Of a stretch of DNA of 64,000 bases, positions 9,018 through 18,379 are shown piece after piece. The DNA comes from SYFY01 sp041752315. Its GTDB lineage: Bacteria; Pseudomonadota; Gammaproteobacteria; Pseudomonadales; Azotimanducaceae. The stretch's first letter is position 1. Every line of letters starts with the position of its first letter. The notes beneath the pieces were generated by a model that worked only from the letters and a program-made list of their open reading frames with translations, searched no databases and was not told the origin of the DNA. The stretch covers positions 1 through 64,000 of the forward strand of contig JBGSHJ010000042.1 in NCBI GenBank assembly GCA_041752315.1. The letters run 5' to 3'. The position numbers were made by a program, and so were the translations under genes.

Positions 9018-9839
9018 CTACCGGCCCTTGAAGACGGGCTCACGCTTTTCGACAAACGCGGTGACGGCTTCTTTATGGTCCTCACTGCCTGACGCGCGAA
9101 TCAATCGTTCGGCTTCGCGATCGATCGCAGTGGCGTGATCCACCACCAGCGCTTCATCGAGATTGTCCTTCATGTAGCGCAGCGCAACCGCAGGACCGTT
9201 GGCAAGACGACGAGTGATCTCCATGGCCTCGGGCATCAGTTGGGCGTCGTCGACCACGCGGTTCACCAGACCCAGTTGCGCGGCGTGCTCCATGGTAACC
9301 CGGTCACCCAGCAGCATGAGCTCGCGCGCTTTTGACGGTCCAACCGCCCGGGTCAGCATCCAGGCAATTCCGTAGTCGCCCGACAGGCCGATCCGGGCGT
9401 AACCCGTACTGACAAAAGCCGAACGGGCGGCTATTCGCAGATCACAAGCCAGCGCAATGGCGAGCCCGGCTCCGGCGGCAGCACCAGGCAGTGCCGCGAT
9501 GGTGGGCTTGCGCAGTCCGGTCAACGCACCGGCGATTTCGTGATGTCGTGTGCGCATCGTCTGGAATCGCTCATCGGCGGTCTGGCCATCATTGCCACGA
9601 CGACCGCCCATGCCCTTGACATCACCACCTGAGCAGAACGCGGTACCGGCACCGGTGAGCAACAGCGCGCCAACGTCGGGATCACGACCGCGTTCAGCGA
9701 TCTGTTGGCGCAGAGCCTGAGTGAGCGGATCTGACAGCGCGTTACGCGCCTGAGGACGATTGAGCGTAATGACCGCGACACGATCGATGATCTCGCACTG
9801 CAACTGATCGGTGCCGGTATCGATCCTGTGAGTGCTCAT
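9018..9839 (-). CDS. Enoyl-CoA hydratase/isomerase family protein
   Basis: A 273-residue crotonase-fold protein with both oxyanion-hole segments (AFCSGGDVKGM and GAAAGAGLAIALACD) and the C-terminal helix EAVTAFVEKREPVFKGR. In the active-site loop (GLSGDYGIAWML) an Asp-Tyr stands where hydratases carry the second Glu, resembling PaaG/PaaB-like isomerases, so isomerase rather than hydratase activity is possible. Its ATG overlaps the stop of the nitroreductase gene (ATGA), showing translational coupling. Likely role: a step in degradation of an unsaturated acyl-CoA. Confidence 0.88.
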   Translation of the reverse strand: MSTHRIDTGTDQLQCEIIDRVAVITLNRPQARNALSDPLTQALRQQIAERGRDPDVGALLLTGAGTAFCSGGDVKGMGGRRGNDGQTADERFQTMRTRHHEIAGALTGLRKPTIAALPGAAAGAGLAIALACDLRIAARSAFVSTGYARIGLSGDYGIAWMLTRAVGPSKARELMLLGDRVTMEHAAQLGLVNRVVDDAQLMPEAMEITRRLANGPAVALRYMKDNLDEALVVDHATAIDREAERLIRASGSEDHKEAVTAFVEKREPVFKGR

Positions 9840-10513
9840 TCGGAAAAGCCGACGAAGTTGGCGACCTCGTTTACCGGGCTGCGGCGTGAGATGACCTGGT
9901 TGGCTGGAAAGGAAAAGTCCGGGTAGCCAATGGCCACGCACGTCTGGATGATCTGTGTATCCGGAATGCCGGTGTGCTCCCGCACCACCGACGATTGCAT
10001 GATACCCTGGCTGTTGATCACACAGCCCAGACCACGTGACCATGCAGCGAGTACCAGGCTGTTGACCACGGCACCGGTGTCGAACTGGGCGATGTCGCCG
10101 TTCTGGAGTTCCTTGTCGTAAGTCATCACCACACAGGCGGGTGCATCAAATTGACGGAAACCGCGCAGGACCCAGTCCTGTCGTTTTTCCGTGTCGTGCC
10201 GAGCGATCCCCATGGCCTCGAACAACTGAACCGCAATGTCGATCTGACGCTGGCGATGGACACCTTCGTAGGCGCCATGGGACCGAATTTCCCGGGAAGG
10301 CGGAATCCCGGCAAGATTGCGTTGCGTATTTTCCCGGCGAATTCGATCCAGCGGTTCCCCGGTCACCACCCAGAAGTGCCAGGGTTGGGTATTCATGGAG
10401 GAGGGTGAGCGAATTGCCAGTGCGATGATCTCCTCGAGCACCTTGCGAGGAACGGGATCAGGCTTGTAACCGCGAATACTGCGGCGTTCGTTGAGGACGG
10501 TGTCGAAATCCAC
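9836..10513 (-). CDS. Nitroreductase family FMN oxidoreductase
   Basis: A 225-residue nitroreductase-fold protein: RRSIRGYKPDPVP near the N terminus (FMN phosphate contact), APSSMNTQPW-type motif seen here as SPSSMNTQPWHFWVV, and a C-terminal CVAIGYPD. These dimeric enzymes use NAD(P)H to reduce nitro groups, quinones or enones. GTG 10513 is chosen as start because CAGGAG lies 9 bases upstream. It is coupled to the crotonase gene, so its natural substrate may be an unsaturated acyl or cyclic enone intermediate rather than a nitro compound. Confidence 0.87.
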   Translation of the reverse strand: MDFDTVLNERRSIRGYKPDPVPRKVLEEIIALAIRSPSSMNTQPWHFWVVTGEPLDRIRRENTQRNLAGIPPSREIRSHGAYEGVHRQRQIDIAVQLFEAMGIARHDTEKRQDWVLRGFRQFDAPACVVMTYDKELQNGDIAQFDTGAVVNSLVLAAWSRGLGCVINSQGIMQSSVVREHTGIPDTQIIQTCVAIGYPDFSFPANQVISRRSPVNEVANFVGFSE

Positions 10514-10688
10514 GCGAATTGTCTCCTGTGGTCTAGATGGAATGGCCAACGTGCATCTTCCTGATGCTGTCCGGAATCGCAATCCATAAGTTTGTGTTCG
10601 CGGCCGGCGCCTTTCGGGCCCATCCTTTCATGGCCAGGCAACCCGGGTTAGTCTCGCTGTCTTTGGCCACACCACCTTTGGGAGAATC

Positions 10689-11705
10689 ATGAAACGAAAT
10701 CGACTCGGCCGCAGCGGCATTGTCGTCTCCGAGATCTGCATGGGCACGATGACTTTTGGCACGATGGCCGACGAAAAGACTGCGTTTGCCATATTGGATC
10801 AATGTTTCGAGGCGGGCATCGACTTTTACGACACCGCCGAAAATTACCCGGTACCGCCAGACCCGAGTTATGCGGGTCGCACCGAGGAGATCGTCGGGCG
10901 CTGGATGAAAACAAAACCGCGGGATGCCCTGATCATCGCCACCAAGGTGTCGGGTCCAAGCCATGGCTGGCTCAAGGCCGCGGTGCGTTCCGGCATGACC
11001 ACGCTGGATCGACACAATATCGTTCGTGCCGTCGAGGGCAGCCTGCAGAAACTGCAGACCGACTACATTGACCTGTACCAGACCCATTGGCCGGATCATG
11101 GCGCGCGCTATGAGGACATCATGCTCGCGCTGGACGATCTTGTTCAGGACGGCAAGGTACGAATACTCGGATGCAGCAACGAAACCACCTGGGGGCTGAC
11201 CAAATCCCTGGGCGTCTCGCAGATGAACGGGCTCGCGCGCTACGAGACGATCCAGAACAACTTCAGCCTCAACAACCGACGATTCGAGGATGAACTGGCC
11301 CAGGCCTGTCGACAGGAGCAAGTCAGTCTGATCCCCTATTCACCGCTCGGTGGTGGTGTGCTGTCCGGCAAATATCAGGAAGGTGCGTGGCCTGAAGGTG
11401 CCCGGTTCAGCGGGTATCAAAAGGCCGGACCCCGGCAAGCCGCCATGGTGCGACGTTTTGTCAATGAAAAGTCGCTGGCTTCGACCGCCCGATTCAAGAG
11501 CATCGCCGAGGAGGCTGGAATTCCCCTGGTGACACTGGCGACTGCCTGGAGCAAACAACATGACTTTGTAGCCTCGACGATCGTTGGTGTCACGAAGCAG
11601 GAACAGGTACCTGACATTCTTGCTGCGGCCGATATGACGCTCAGCGTCGAGGTCATGAAAAAGATCGACGCAGTGACCAAGGAGATCCTGTACCCGATGG
11701 GATGA
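10689..11705 (+). CDS. Aldo/keto reductase
   Basis: A 338-residue (alpha/beta)8-barrel NADPH reductase. The catalytic tetrad is visible: Asp and Tyr in DFYDTAENY, Lys in IATKVSG and His in YQTHWPDH. Length and sequence resemble the YhdN/Tas-type branch acting on aldehydes or ketones. GGGAG lies 5 bases before the ATG. It is transcribed divergently from the nitroreductase-crotonase pair with a 175-bp spacer that should carry both promoters. Confidence 0.88.
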   Translation: MKRNRLGRSGIVVSEICMGTMTFGTMADEKTAFAILDQCFEAGIDFYDTAENYPVPPDPSYAGRTEEIVGRWMKTKPRDALIIATKVSGPSHGWLKAAVRSGMTTLDRHNIVRAVEGSLQKLQTDYIDLYQTHWPDHGARYEDIMLALDDLVQDGKVRILGCSNETTWGLTKSLGVSQMNGLARYETIQNNFSLNNRRFEDELAQACRQEQVSLIPYSPLGGGVLSGKYQEGAWPEGARFSGYQKAGPRQAAMVRRFVNEKSLASTARFKSIAEEAGIPLVTLATAWSKQHDFVASTIVGVTKQEQVPDILAAADMTLSVEVMKKIDAVTKEILYPMG

Positions 11706-11756
11706 ACACCGCTGACTGGACCGGTCGGGAACCGAACGCAGTCACCTTGTGATGAG

Positions 11757-11778
11757 CCGCACGATTTCAGCGGTTTTT
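11757..11778 (+). terminator. Possible weak intrinsic terminator after the aldo/keto reductase
   Basis: A CCGC/GCGG stem of only four bp with a nine-base loop is followed directly by five T. Position is right for ending the reductase transcript but the stem is short. Confidence 0.35.
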
Positions 11779-11881
11779 CAGCCACCGTACCCGTTCATCA
11801 CGGGTGTGGCGTGAACTGTTCGATGTTCTGAACCCATCTGCTGCGCAAGTATCTTCTCCAGAATCGGGATAGCCTTATGTC

Positions 11882-13165
11882 ATGCTCGAAGAACTGATCG
11901 AAAACCATCTCCTGTTACCGCTGATTGCCGTGGCTGCGCTCGTGTTGGCCGTGATCAGTTTTCGACTCGGCTGGGCCTTCAAGGCATTTGGCGCGAACCG
12001 CCGCGAAGTTTCGCTGCAAAGAGATGTCCGGGATGCCAAGGCTTCGGTTCCGCTGCTTGAATCAAACATCCGTAGCCGTGAACAACTGGTGGCCCGACTG
12101 CAGGACGAGTTGCAGGCGCAGAAGGAGCGGTCGGTCCGATTACAGACCGAGCATGCCGAGCGGGAGCGCCAACTGAAAAATGCCCAGACCGAAGTTCGTC
12201 ACCTGACGCATGAGTTGCACGCAATCAAGGGCAAGTCGGTTGATTCCCGCGATATCGATCTCGAAGCGCTTGCTTCAGAAACAGGATTGGCGCCTGGTGA
12301 ATCGTCACTTCTTGCGGACAAGTTGCGGGTGACCGAACAACTCTACGACAAGTTGAAAGCGGCACTGATCGAACGATCACAGCGTGTTGAAGAGCTCGAA
12401 CGACTCGTGCGGGACGGAGAGAGTACAAATTCCCCCGGCGATCCTTCGGTACTTTCGAGCGCCGAGGTGGATGCCTTGCAGCGACAACTGGATCAACGCA
12501 ATCGTTCTGTCACCGAATTGAACGCCCAGGTTGCACAACTCAAACAGGAAAAGGACATGGTTGAGGCGCTGGCACAGAAGCGCAGCAAATCCAACCGTTC
12601 GCTGAAAGACTCAAAGTCGGATGTGGAAGCGAAAAAGCTCGAACTGGAGCAGGCTGTCGAAGAACATCAGAAAACCATCGTGGACCGGGAGCTTTCCATC
12701 CATCGGTTGCTGAGTGAAGTGCAGGTGGTTCGCAAGAACCTTCGCGACAGCGTAGAAGAGGCACACCGGTTGAATCGCGCCAATCTGAATGCCGGCGAGG
12801 CTCTGACTGAAGCGCTTGCAAAGCAACACTCGCTCGAACAGACCATATCCCAACATGAGACGAGACTGCATCTCCAGCAGGAGGAACTGGAACAGGCACA
12901 TTCTGCGATAGCGCGCCTGGAACAGGAAATGGGGGAACTCTTGCGGAAATCGCAAGCCGAGAATCAGATGAAATCGTCCGCAGAGCCAACCAGTGGCGTG
13001 CAATTGCCGGTTTTCAACGATCTGGCGATAACGCTGGAAGCGCAGCATCGGGCGCATCAGGCCGGTGAGTCCGCAACCATGATCGAACCCGACCAGGAAG
13101 GCCGGTTTACGTCGGCCAATGGTCAGAGAATGCAACCGATCGGTGTAGTTCGTAGCGACACGTGA
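11882..13165 (+). CDS. Membrane-anchored coiled-coil protein of unknown function
   Basis: A 427-residue protein with one N-terminal transmembrane helix (about residues 10-33) and almost continuous heptad-rich helix from about residue 45 to 365 (many QLxxRxxEL-like turns), then a short non-helical tail. No enzyme motif. Such architecture suits a membrane-tethered structural, tethering or chaperone-like role. There is no strong ribosome site. The following gene on the same strand encodes a membrane zinc peptidase after a 104-bp gap. I do not recognise a named family. Confidence 0.75.
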   Translation: MLEELIENHLLLPLIAVAALVLAVISFRLGWAFKAFGANRREVSLQRDVRDAKASVPLLESNIRSREQLVARLQDELQAQKERSVRLQTEHAERERQLKNAQTEVRHLTHELHAIKGKSVDSRDIDLEALASETGLAPGESSLLADKLRVTEQLYDKLKAALIERSQRVEELERLVRDGESTNSPGDPSVLSSAEVDALQRQLDQRNRSVTELNAQVAQLKQEKDMVEALAQKRSKSNRSLKDSKSDVEAKKLELEQAVEEHQKTIVDRELSIHRLLSEVQVVRKNLRDSVEEAHRLNRANLNAGEALTEALAKQHSLEQTISQHETRLHLQQEELEQAHSAIARLEQEMGELLRKSQAENQMKSSAEPTSGVQLPVFNDLAITLEAQHRAHQAGESATMIEPDQEGRFTSANGQRMQPIGVVRSDT

Positions 13166-13269
13166 AAGCTGTCGCAGGTCCAATACCACCACATTCACAC
13201 ACAAGTCTCGATTGAGGCATACTCCGAACAACCTGCACCGAGTCATGAAAAAAAGCGGGTTGGCCCAAT

Positions 13270-13953
13270 GTGATTCCACTAATCCTTCTGCTGCTGATCC
13301 TGGGTGCGGCCTTTCTGCCTCAGCTATGGGTTCGTCGTGTCATTCAGAAGCATTCTGTAGAACGAACGGACTTCCCAGGCACCGGCGGCGAATTTGCCCG
13401 TCATATTCTGGATCGACTCAATCTGAAGTCTGTCGCGGTTGAGCCGACAATGCTTGGGGATCACTACGACCCAATGGACCGGGCGGTGCGTCTCACCAAG
13501 ACGAACTTCGAGGGCAAGTCGTTATCTGCCGTGGTGATCGCGGCTCACGAGGTTGGACACGCCATGCAGGATGCGTCCGGTTATCGTCCACTGCAGACAA
13601 GGACACGATTGGCGGCACTCGCAGGCAAATTCGAAAAGGCTGGCGTATGGATGATGGTTCTGGCGCCAGTGGTGGTACTTCTGGTGCGCTCGCCGGCCGC
13701 CGTGGTGCTCGAAATTGGTGTGGCAATGATCATCCTGTCGATTTCCCTGGTAATGCATCTGGTGACATTGCCGGTGGAACTTGATGCCAGTTTTCGCAGG
13801 GCGATGCCAGTGCTGGCTGCGGGGCGTTACCTCGATGACAAGGACCTGCCCGCTGCACGATCCATCCTGCGTGCTGCAGCATTGACCTATGTCGCCGCAG
13901 CTGCGATGACGATGCTCAATGTGTCGCGCTGGCTGCGGATACTGCGTTTCTGA
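13270..13953 (+). CDS. Membrane zinc metallopeptidase (YugP / Zn_peptidase_2 family)
   Basis: A 227-residue protein with an N-terminal helix, the zincin motif AAHEVGHAMQ (HExxH) near residue 90, an additional Glu ligand candidate in LPVELDASFRRA, and hydrophobic helices after the active site. The family is small integral-membrane metallopeptidases with unknown substrates. GTG 13270 is the only suitable start. Length agrees with the family (about 225-235). Confidence 0.88.
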   Translation: MIPLILLLLILGAAFLPQLWVRRVIQKHSVERTDFPGTGGEFARHILDRLNLKSVAVEPTMLGDHYDPMDRAVRLTKTNFEGKSLSAVVIAAHEVGHAMQDASGYRPLQTRTRLAALAGKFEKAGVWMMVLAPVVVLLVRSPAAVVLEIGVAMIILSISLVMHLVTLPVELDASFRRAMPVLAAGRYLDDKDLPAARSILRAAALTYVAAAAMTMLNVSRWLRILRF

Positions 13954-14048
13954 CGACATGACTCCGGCGCTGATCCATTCGATGCAAACGGTATCGTGTT
14001 TGAGCCTCAGGGACGGGCACAGTGTCGGCAGTTCCTGTCTTGGGCGCG

Positions 14049-15476
14049 TTACGCACCCTCACGTCGCCAGGCACCCAGATAAACCGATGCGGCGGTTACC
14101 AATCCATAAATCACCATGCCGGCAGTCAGGCAGACATAAACGTAGCCAAGCGACTGATCAAAATATCTGACCCCGATCCATGCACCGCCCACCGCAATCA
14201 GGAAACGCAGTACGGTTGCGATGACGGGCCACAACACCGTACCCGCCCCTTGTGAGGCGAAGTAGAGTGACAAGCCGATGCCCTGGAACAGAAAGGCGGG
14301 TCCGACAATCTGCAGATAGGATTCGCCTGCGTTCCAGGCGGCCCCCGCGTCCGTGAACAGCCCAAGCCAGAGACCGGGGAACAGCGCAAACGTCAGGCCG
14401 ACAAGGCCGGTCAGGAAGGCTGCACTACCGGCACCTGTCCAGCCGATCAGCTCGGCTCGACGGATCTGACCGGCACCGACGTTGGTGCCAACCAGCGAAG
14501 TCATCGCCGATCCCAGTCCGAATACCAGAGGGACCAGGAGAAACTCCAGCCGGGCGACGATGCCATAACCGGCCAATGCCGCAAGGCCGAACTCGCTGAC
14601 AAGCACGTTCACGAGCATGATCGTCAACACTACAAAGATCGGAGACAGTGACGCCAATAGTCCAACCTGGAAAATGGCACCGAACAGTGATCGCCGCACC
14701 ACAAACGCCAGACGATTGAGTCGTGGCGCCTTTGGCCGGCGAAGCAGGTACACCAGAAGCACGACAGTCGACGCCGTGGAGATGATGATCACGCCCAGCG
14801 CCGCTCCGGGAAGTCCCAGTGCCGGGAAGCCTGCACCACCAAGAATCAGGATACCGGCGAGAGGTACCTGCACAATCGCACTGCCAATCATCAGGAGTGC
14901 CGGCAACTTCATGTTGCCGCTGCCTCGGACGACCGCACTGAGCAGTGCGAAGGTCCAGATCGGAATGGAACCTGCAAACAACCACGAACCATAGTCATGG
15001 GCCTGAGTGATGACAGCCTCAGGTGCTCCGGTCTTCAGGAGCAACCATTCACCGCCCAGGGAAAAGAGCAGAAAAAACAGAAGCCCGGCGGCCACGGCAA
15101 TCATGAGCGCATGCCAGACGAGGGCATCGGCGCGCGCTTCATCGCCGGAACCGAGTGCACGAGCGACCGCGCTGGAGACAGCGCCACCCATGGCACCATT
15201 GGCCAGCATCTGCATGAGCATCAAGGCGGGAAACATCAGGGCGATCGCGGCGAGCGGGGCAGTCCCCAGCCGAGCGATGTACCAGGCTTCGGCCATGCTC
15301 ACGCTCGCCTGGACAAGGAAGGCCAATGCGTTTGGGCTCGCCATCCGCAACAGGAGTCCAAACGGTGGTGCGTTGAGTATCTGTTCCATGATCACCGAGC
15401 GAGCTTTGCCATCCGCTCGCGATTCAGGTGCAATTACACCTTTATTGTTGAAGCCTGGGTTGGTGGTTGTGTTCAC
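14049..15476 (-). CDS. MATE-family multidrug efflux protein
   Basis: A 475-residue polytopic protein with two related halves of about six transmembrane helices each, typical of MATE (NorM/DinF-like) exporters that expel drugs using a Na+ or H+ gradient. GTG 15476 has AGGAG 6 bases upstream. It follows the marR-type gene by 14 bases on the same strand, so the regulator probably controls it. A copy of the candidate regulator operator lies inside its first codons (15427-15440). Confidence 0.9.
   Translation of the reverse strand: MNTTTNPGFNNKGVIAPESRADGKARSVIMEQILNAPPFGLLLRMASPNALAFLVQASVSMAEAWYIARLGTAPLAAIALMFPALMLMQMLANGAMGGAVSSAVARALGSGDEARADALVWHALMIAVAAGLLFFLLFSLGGEWLLLKTGAPEAVITQAHDYGSWLFAGSIPIWTFALLSAVVRGSGNMKLPALLMIGSAIVQVPLAGILILGGAGFPALGLPGAALGVIIISTASTVVLLVYLLRRPKAPRLNRLAFVVRRSLFGAIFQVGLLASLSPIFVVLTIMLVNVLVSEFGLAALAGYGIVARLEFLLVPLVFGLGSAMTSLVGTNVGAGQIRRAELIGWTGAGSAAFLTGLVGLTFALFPGLWLGLFTDAGAAWNAGESYLQIVGPAFLFQGIGLSLYFASQGAGTVLWPVIATVLRFLIAVGGAWIGVRYFDQSLGYVYVCLTAGMVIYGLVTAASVYLGAWRREGA
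15427..15440. promoter_or_regulatory. Candidate MarR operator, copy inside the MATE gene 5' end
   Basis: The 14-base near-palindrome GGTGCAATTACACC is centred on AATT with one mismatched pair. Its reverse complement recurs with 13 of 14 bases at 15958-15971 at the start of the marR-type gene. MarR dimers bind such AT-centred palindromes of this size. Location within codons 13-17 of the efflux gene would block elongation or mark a second promoter. Confidence 0.5.
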
Positions 15477-15490
15477 AGGATCTCCTGTCG

Positions 15491-15973
15491 TTAACGGGTC
15501 AGGCGTCGCAGGGTTCGTAGCGCGGTTTCGAGTTGCGCCCAGTCTTCGGTACCGAAGCGTTCAATCATTCGGGTCTGCGCACTTTCCCAAAGTCGGCGGG
15601 CTTCACCAAGCTTGAGTCGGCCGGTATCGGAAATTGCGACCAACCGAACTCGCGCATCCTCACTGTTCTTTGGTCGTTCGACAAACCCGGCTTCCTCAAG
15701 AGGCCGCAGGTGGCGGGTGAGGGTGGTGCGTTCCATGTAGAGGCGATCCGCGAGGACGGTCATTGGCAGGGAACCGAGTCCGTCGAGCATGCTCAGGATC
15801 GGGAACTGGGCCCTGGTCAACCCGGCTGGCCGCATTGTTTCCGCATACAGTCGACTCACGGCGCGTGCCGTCTTCTGCAGGTTGTTGCTGACACAATGTT
15901 GGGGAGCCAGCAGTTCGTCGATGTTCACCATCGGAGGAAAGCGCTCGTGAACAAATACGTGTAATTGCACCAT
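15491..15973 (-). CDS. MarR-family transcriptional regulator
   Basis: A 160-residue winged-helix protein: helix-turn-helix and recognition helix in VLADRLYMERTTLTRHLRPL, wing in RPKNSEDARVRLVAISDTG, and helical dimer ends. It probably represses the MATE efflux gene 14 bases downstream, being released by a ligand. Start uncertain: ATG 15973 lies on the candidate operator, while ATG 15931 (residue 15) would leave the operator in front of the gene; neither has a clear ribosome site. Confidence 0.88.
   Translation of the reverse strand: MVQLHVFVHERFPPMVNIDELLAPQHCVSNNLQKTARAVSRLYAETMRPAGLTRAQFPILSMLDGLGSLPMTVLADRLYMERTTLTRHLRPLEEAGFVERPKNSEDARVRLVAISDTGRLKLGEARRLWESAQTRMIERFGTEDWAQLETALRTLRRLTR
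15958..15971. promoter_or_regulatory. Candidate MarR operator, copy at the marR-type gene start
   Basis: CGTGTAATTGCACC, which is 13 of 14 identical to the reverse complement of the palindrome at 15427-15440. Its position at the 5' end of the regulator gene fits autorepression. Confidence 0.5.
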
Positions 15974-16231
15974 AACAACAGGCGGGCACTGGCGTCAACC
16001 ACCGCGGGGGCATTTATGGCCTAGTCGTCAACGCCACGCACCATTCGCTGACCGGCGAACGAAGCACCACTTTTCGAGTTGCTCGATGGTCCGCCCGCCT
16101 GCACAGTCCGAATACGGGGGGAAGATTTGCCGGACGATGCACGAGCCACGTGGCCGGAATCCACCCTTCAGGTGAGGTGGGAAGGCGCCGGTGGGGCGCA
16201 CACCGGATTCGAGTTCGGACGGAGACCTTCG

Positions 16232-16612
16232 ATGATCAGTTATGCAACGATCGGCACCAACGACATGGATCGCGCCATCCTCTTTTATGATGCGATCTTC
16301 GCGCCACTGGACGGCAAGCGTGTTTCGACAAGCCCGACGTGGACCGGTTACGCGCGCAAGGGTGATCGGGGTGCAGCGTTTTTTCTGACACGACCTTTCA
16401 ACGGAGAAGCAGCGGATGGTGGCAACGGAGGCATGCTGGCGTTCATCGCGCCGGATCGCGCGGCGGTGGATCTGTGTCACGCGGCAGCGCTGGGGCTGTC
16501 AGGACGATGCGAAGGTCCTCCTGGTGTGCGCGAGGGTATGAATCCGGTGTTTTACGCCGCTTACGTCCGTGATCCGGACGGAAACAAACTCTGCTTCTAT
16601 GTTCGTCGGTAA
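16232..16612 (+). CDS. VOC (glyoxalase/bleomycin-resistance fold) protein
   Basis: A 126-residue single-module VOC protein: starts MISYATIGTNDMDRAILFYD, the classic first beta-strand and helix, and ends with the second metal-ligand strand in VRDPDGNKLCFYV. Members bind metal and act as dioxygenases, isomerases, glutathione transferases or binding proteins. GGAG lies 7 bases before ATG 16232; a longer open frame to 16079 has no such site. Close to lactoylglutathione-lyase-like family proteins of this length; substrate unknown. Confidence 0.85.
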   Translation: MISYATIGTNDMDRAILFYDAIFAPLDGKRVSTSPTWTGYARKGDRGAAFFLTRPFNGEAADGGNGGMLAFIAPDRAAVDLCHAAALGLSGRCEGPPGVREGMNPVFYAAYVRDPDGNKLCFYVRR

Positions 16613-16753
16613 GGTGCGTCAGCAGGATTCCGGGCCCAAGCTGGAACGGTCATCGCCAAAACCTGTCGTGGCGGACAGTGCGCTCGAAGGATGTTGGGAG
16701 CGCACGATAGCCGATTCGGAGGTGAACGATCCGTGCAGGTGTCGATCGACTTG

Positions 16754-17251
16754 TTATTGCGTCTTGTTCTGCCATGCGTGCCGATAAACAGCCCATTTGC
16801 CTTCGGTGGTTCGTCGCAGAACATCGATGTACCTCGCGGATGACCGCTCTGCGGTCAGCGCCCCTTCCTGTTGTACACCGACGTCGGGGTTCTTCAACTT
16901 GAGGTGGATGATGTAGTCATACTCGGCGATGGCAACATCGCCCATGACTTCGATGACAGGACTGCGCACAACTTCGATTTTGTAATCCGCAGCAGCAAAA
17001 ACCGGTTCCAGGAATTTACCGTAGCCCGCTGAACCAACGATGGCCTCGGCGTCTGGTGGCAACAGTCGAACATTGGCATCAAGCACGGAGACATAGCCTG
17101 GAATATCGGCACTTTCTACTGCCTTGCGCCAATTGGCATACAGCGCGCTGATTGCGGCGATATCGGCGCTGGTATCAGCACAGGCAACTTTCATCGTCAC
17201 GGATTCCAGAGCCAGCACACTTGCCAGCACAAACACGGTTGAGATTCGCAT
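16754..17251 (-). CDS. Exported SnoaL/DUF4440-like protein (NTF2 fold)
   Basis: A 165-residue protein with a signal peptide (MRISTVFVLASVLAL..., cleavage near ACA-DT) and an NTF2-like cone domain: helix ISALYANWRKAVESADIPGY followed by alternating strands ending KWAVYRHAWQNK. Such domains are ligand-binding or ketosteroid-isomerase-like; here it is likely periplasmic. ATG 17251 is preceded by a poor site (CTGGAAAA). Function not assignable. Confidence 0.75.
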   Translation of the reverse strand: MRISTVFVLASVLALESVTMKVACADTSADIAAISALYANWRKAVESADIPGYVSVLDANVRLLPPDAEAIVGSAGYGKFLEPVFAAADYKIEVVRSPVIEVMGDVAIAEYDYIIHLKLKNPDVGVQQEGALTAERSSARYIDVLRRTTEGKWAVYRHAWQNKTQ

Positions 17252-17338
17252 CGTTTTTCCAGTTGGGTGATAAGGGCGGGGGTGAAGGCGAAGGAGAGGG
17301 GAGGCGAGCATTCAGCAGGCCCCACGCGTCTTGCTCCC

Positions 17339-18379
17339 TTAGTCGTCGAGTTTCAGCTTTCCATCAGAACCCAGATTGACTTCAACCCTGATTCGGGCCG
17401 CGAGACTGGTTTGCCAGTCACGTTCTTCCGGCCAGTAAACGATGGGCCAGAACTCAACAAAAAACCAGGGACGCCCGATGTTGCGACGGTAGCGCAGTTG
17501 AACGGCAAACTGATCGTAACGATCCTGTGGATCAATGAGAAGGTCACCGTCCCCATAGACCGACTCTTCTTCGGACTGACGACGCCACAGTGCTTCGTAC
17601 GCAAGTACCGATCGGCTGTCGAGGGTTTGAAACACTGAGAACTTCTGCTCGAGTGTAGGGTTGTAACTGTGGTTCTGGTAGTACTGGATTCGTGATCGGG
17701 AACGGATCAGAAAATTCTCCCCCCACGGCCGGTCAAATCGTTGTGCCAGGTCATTTCGCCAGCCAGCACTGGCATAGTAGTAGAGACGATTGGTTGTCTG
17801 CCCCTGCCATTCCTCACTGATCGGGTAGGTTATGCCTGCGTTCACACGAGCAAACTCATCCACACCACCGCCCTTGATCCGTACGCCAAGATCGTACGAG
17901 AGCGCTATGTTGTCGCCCATGTTGGTGACCCAGCGGAAGGCGATGTCGTTGTCCTTGGAGTCGTCGATCGCAGGCTGACCGGATTCCTCGATATCCCCGT
18001 CATTGACCACCAGTCGCAATCGGTTCTGCAGACCTGGCATAACCAATTGCAGTTTGATCCGCGGCGAAATATCCCATCCGGCGTTCTCATAGTGCTCCGC
18101 ATCGAGCCGAAGGCGCACACGGGACTCGTTGTCGGCAAAGGTAGCGTAATCATCCGAGACAAAAAACGAGTCGACCTTGCCGATCAGGCCCTGCACCATT
18201 TCTTCGGAACGACGATGGATGCGGTCGATGCGGTTTGGCTCGTCATCGGCAGACTCCGGTGGAGTCGCGCTGGCTAGCCAGGTTACGTTTTGTGCCGGAT
18301 CGATGACGTCGCCCCCTGGCGTTTCAGCGATCAGTGGGAAAGGGGTGATAAACAGCGTGAGCAGCAACAGACGATTCAT
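17339..18379 (-). CDS. Predicted outer-membrane beta-barrel protein
   Basis: A 346-residue exported protein: signal peptide MNRLLLLTLFITPFPLIAET, then a short helical linker (RIDRIHRRSEEMVQGLIGKV) and about twelve alternating amphipathic strands rich in aromatic girdle residues (NRLYYYASAGWRN, FFVEFWPIVYWPEERDW). Resembles uncharacterised proteobacterial outer-membrane proteins found beside regulators and redox genes; I cannot name the substrate. It ends in KLKLDD rather than a terminal Phe, which is unusual for a BamA substrate. Co-directional with the SnoaL-like gene 87 bp downstream. Confidence 0.7.
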   Translation of the reverse strand: MNRLLLLTLFITPFPLIAETPGGDVIDPAQNVTWLASATPPESADDEPNRIDRIHRRSEEMVQGLIGKVDSFFVSDDYATFADNESRVRLRLDAEHYENAGWDISPRIKLQLVMPGLQNRLRLVVNDGDIEESGQPAIDDSKDNDIAFRWVTNMGDNIALSYDLGVRIKGGGVDEFARVNAGITYPISEEWQGQTTNRLYYYASAGWRNDLAQRFDRPWGENFLIRSRSRIQYYQNHSYNPTLEQKFSVFQTLDSRSVLAYEALWRRQSEEESVYGDGDLLIDPQDRYDQFAVQLRYRRNIGRPWFFVEFWPIVYWPEERDWQTSLAARIRVEVNLGSDGKLKLDD

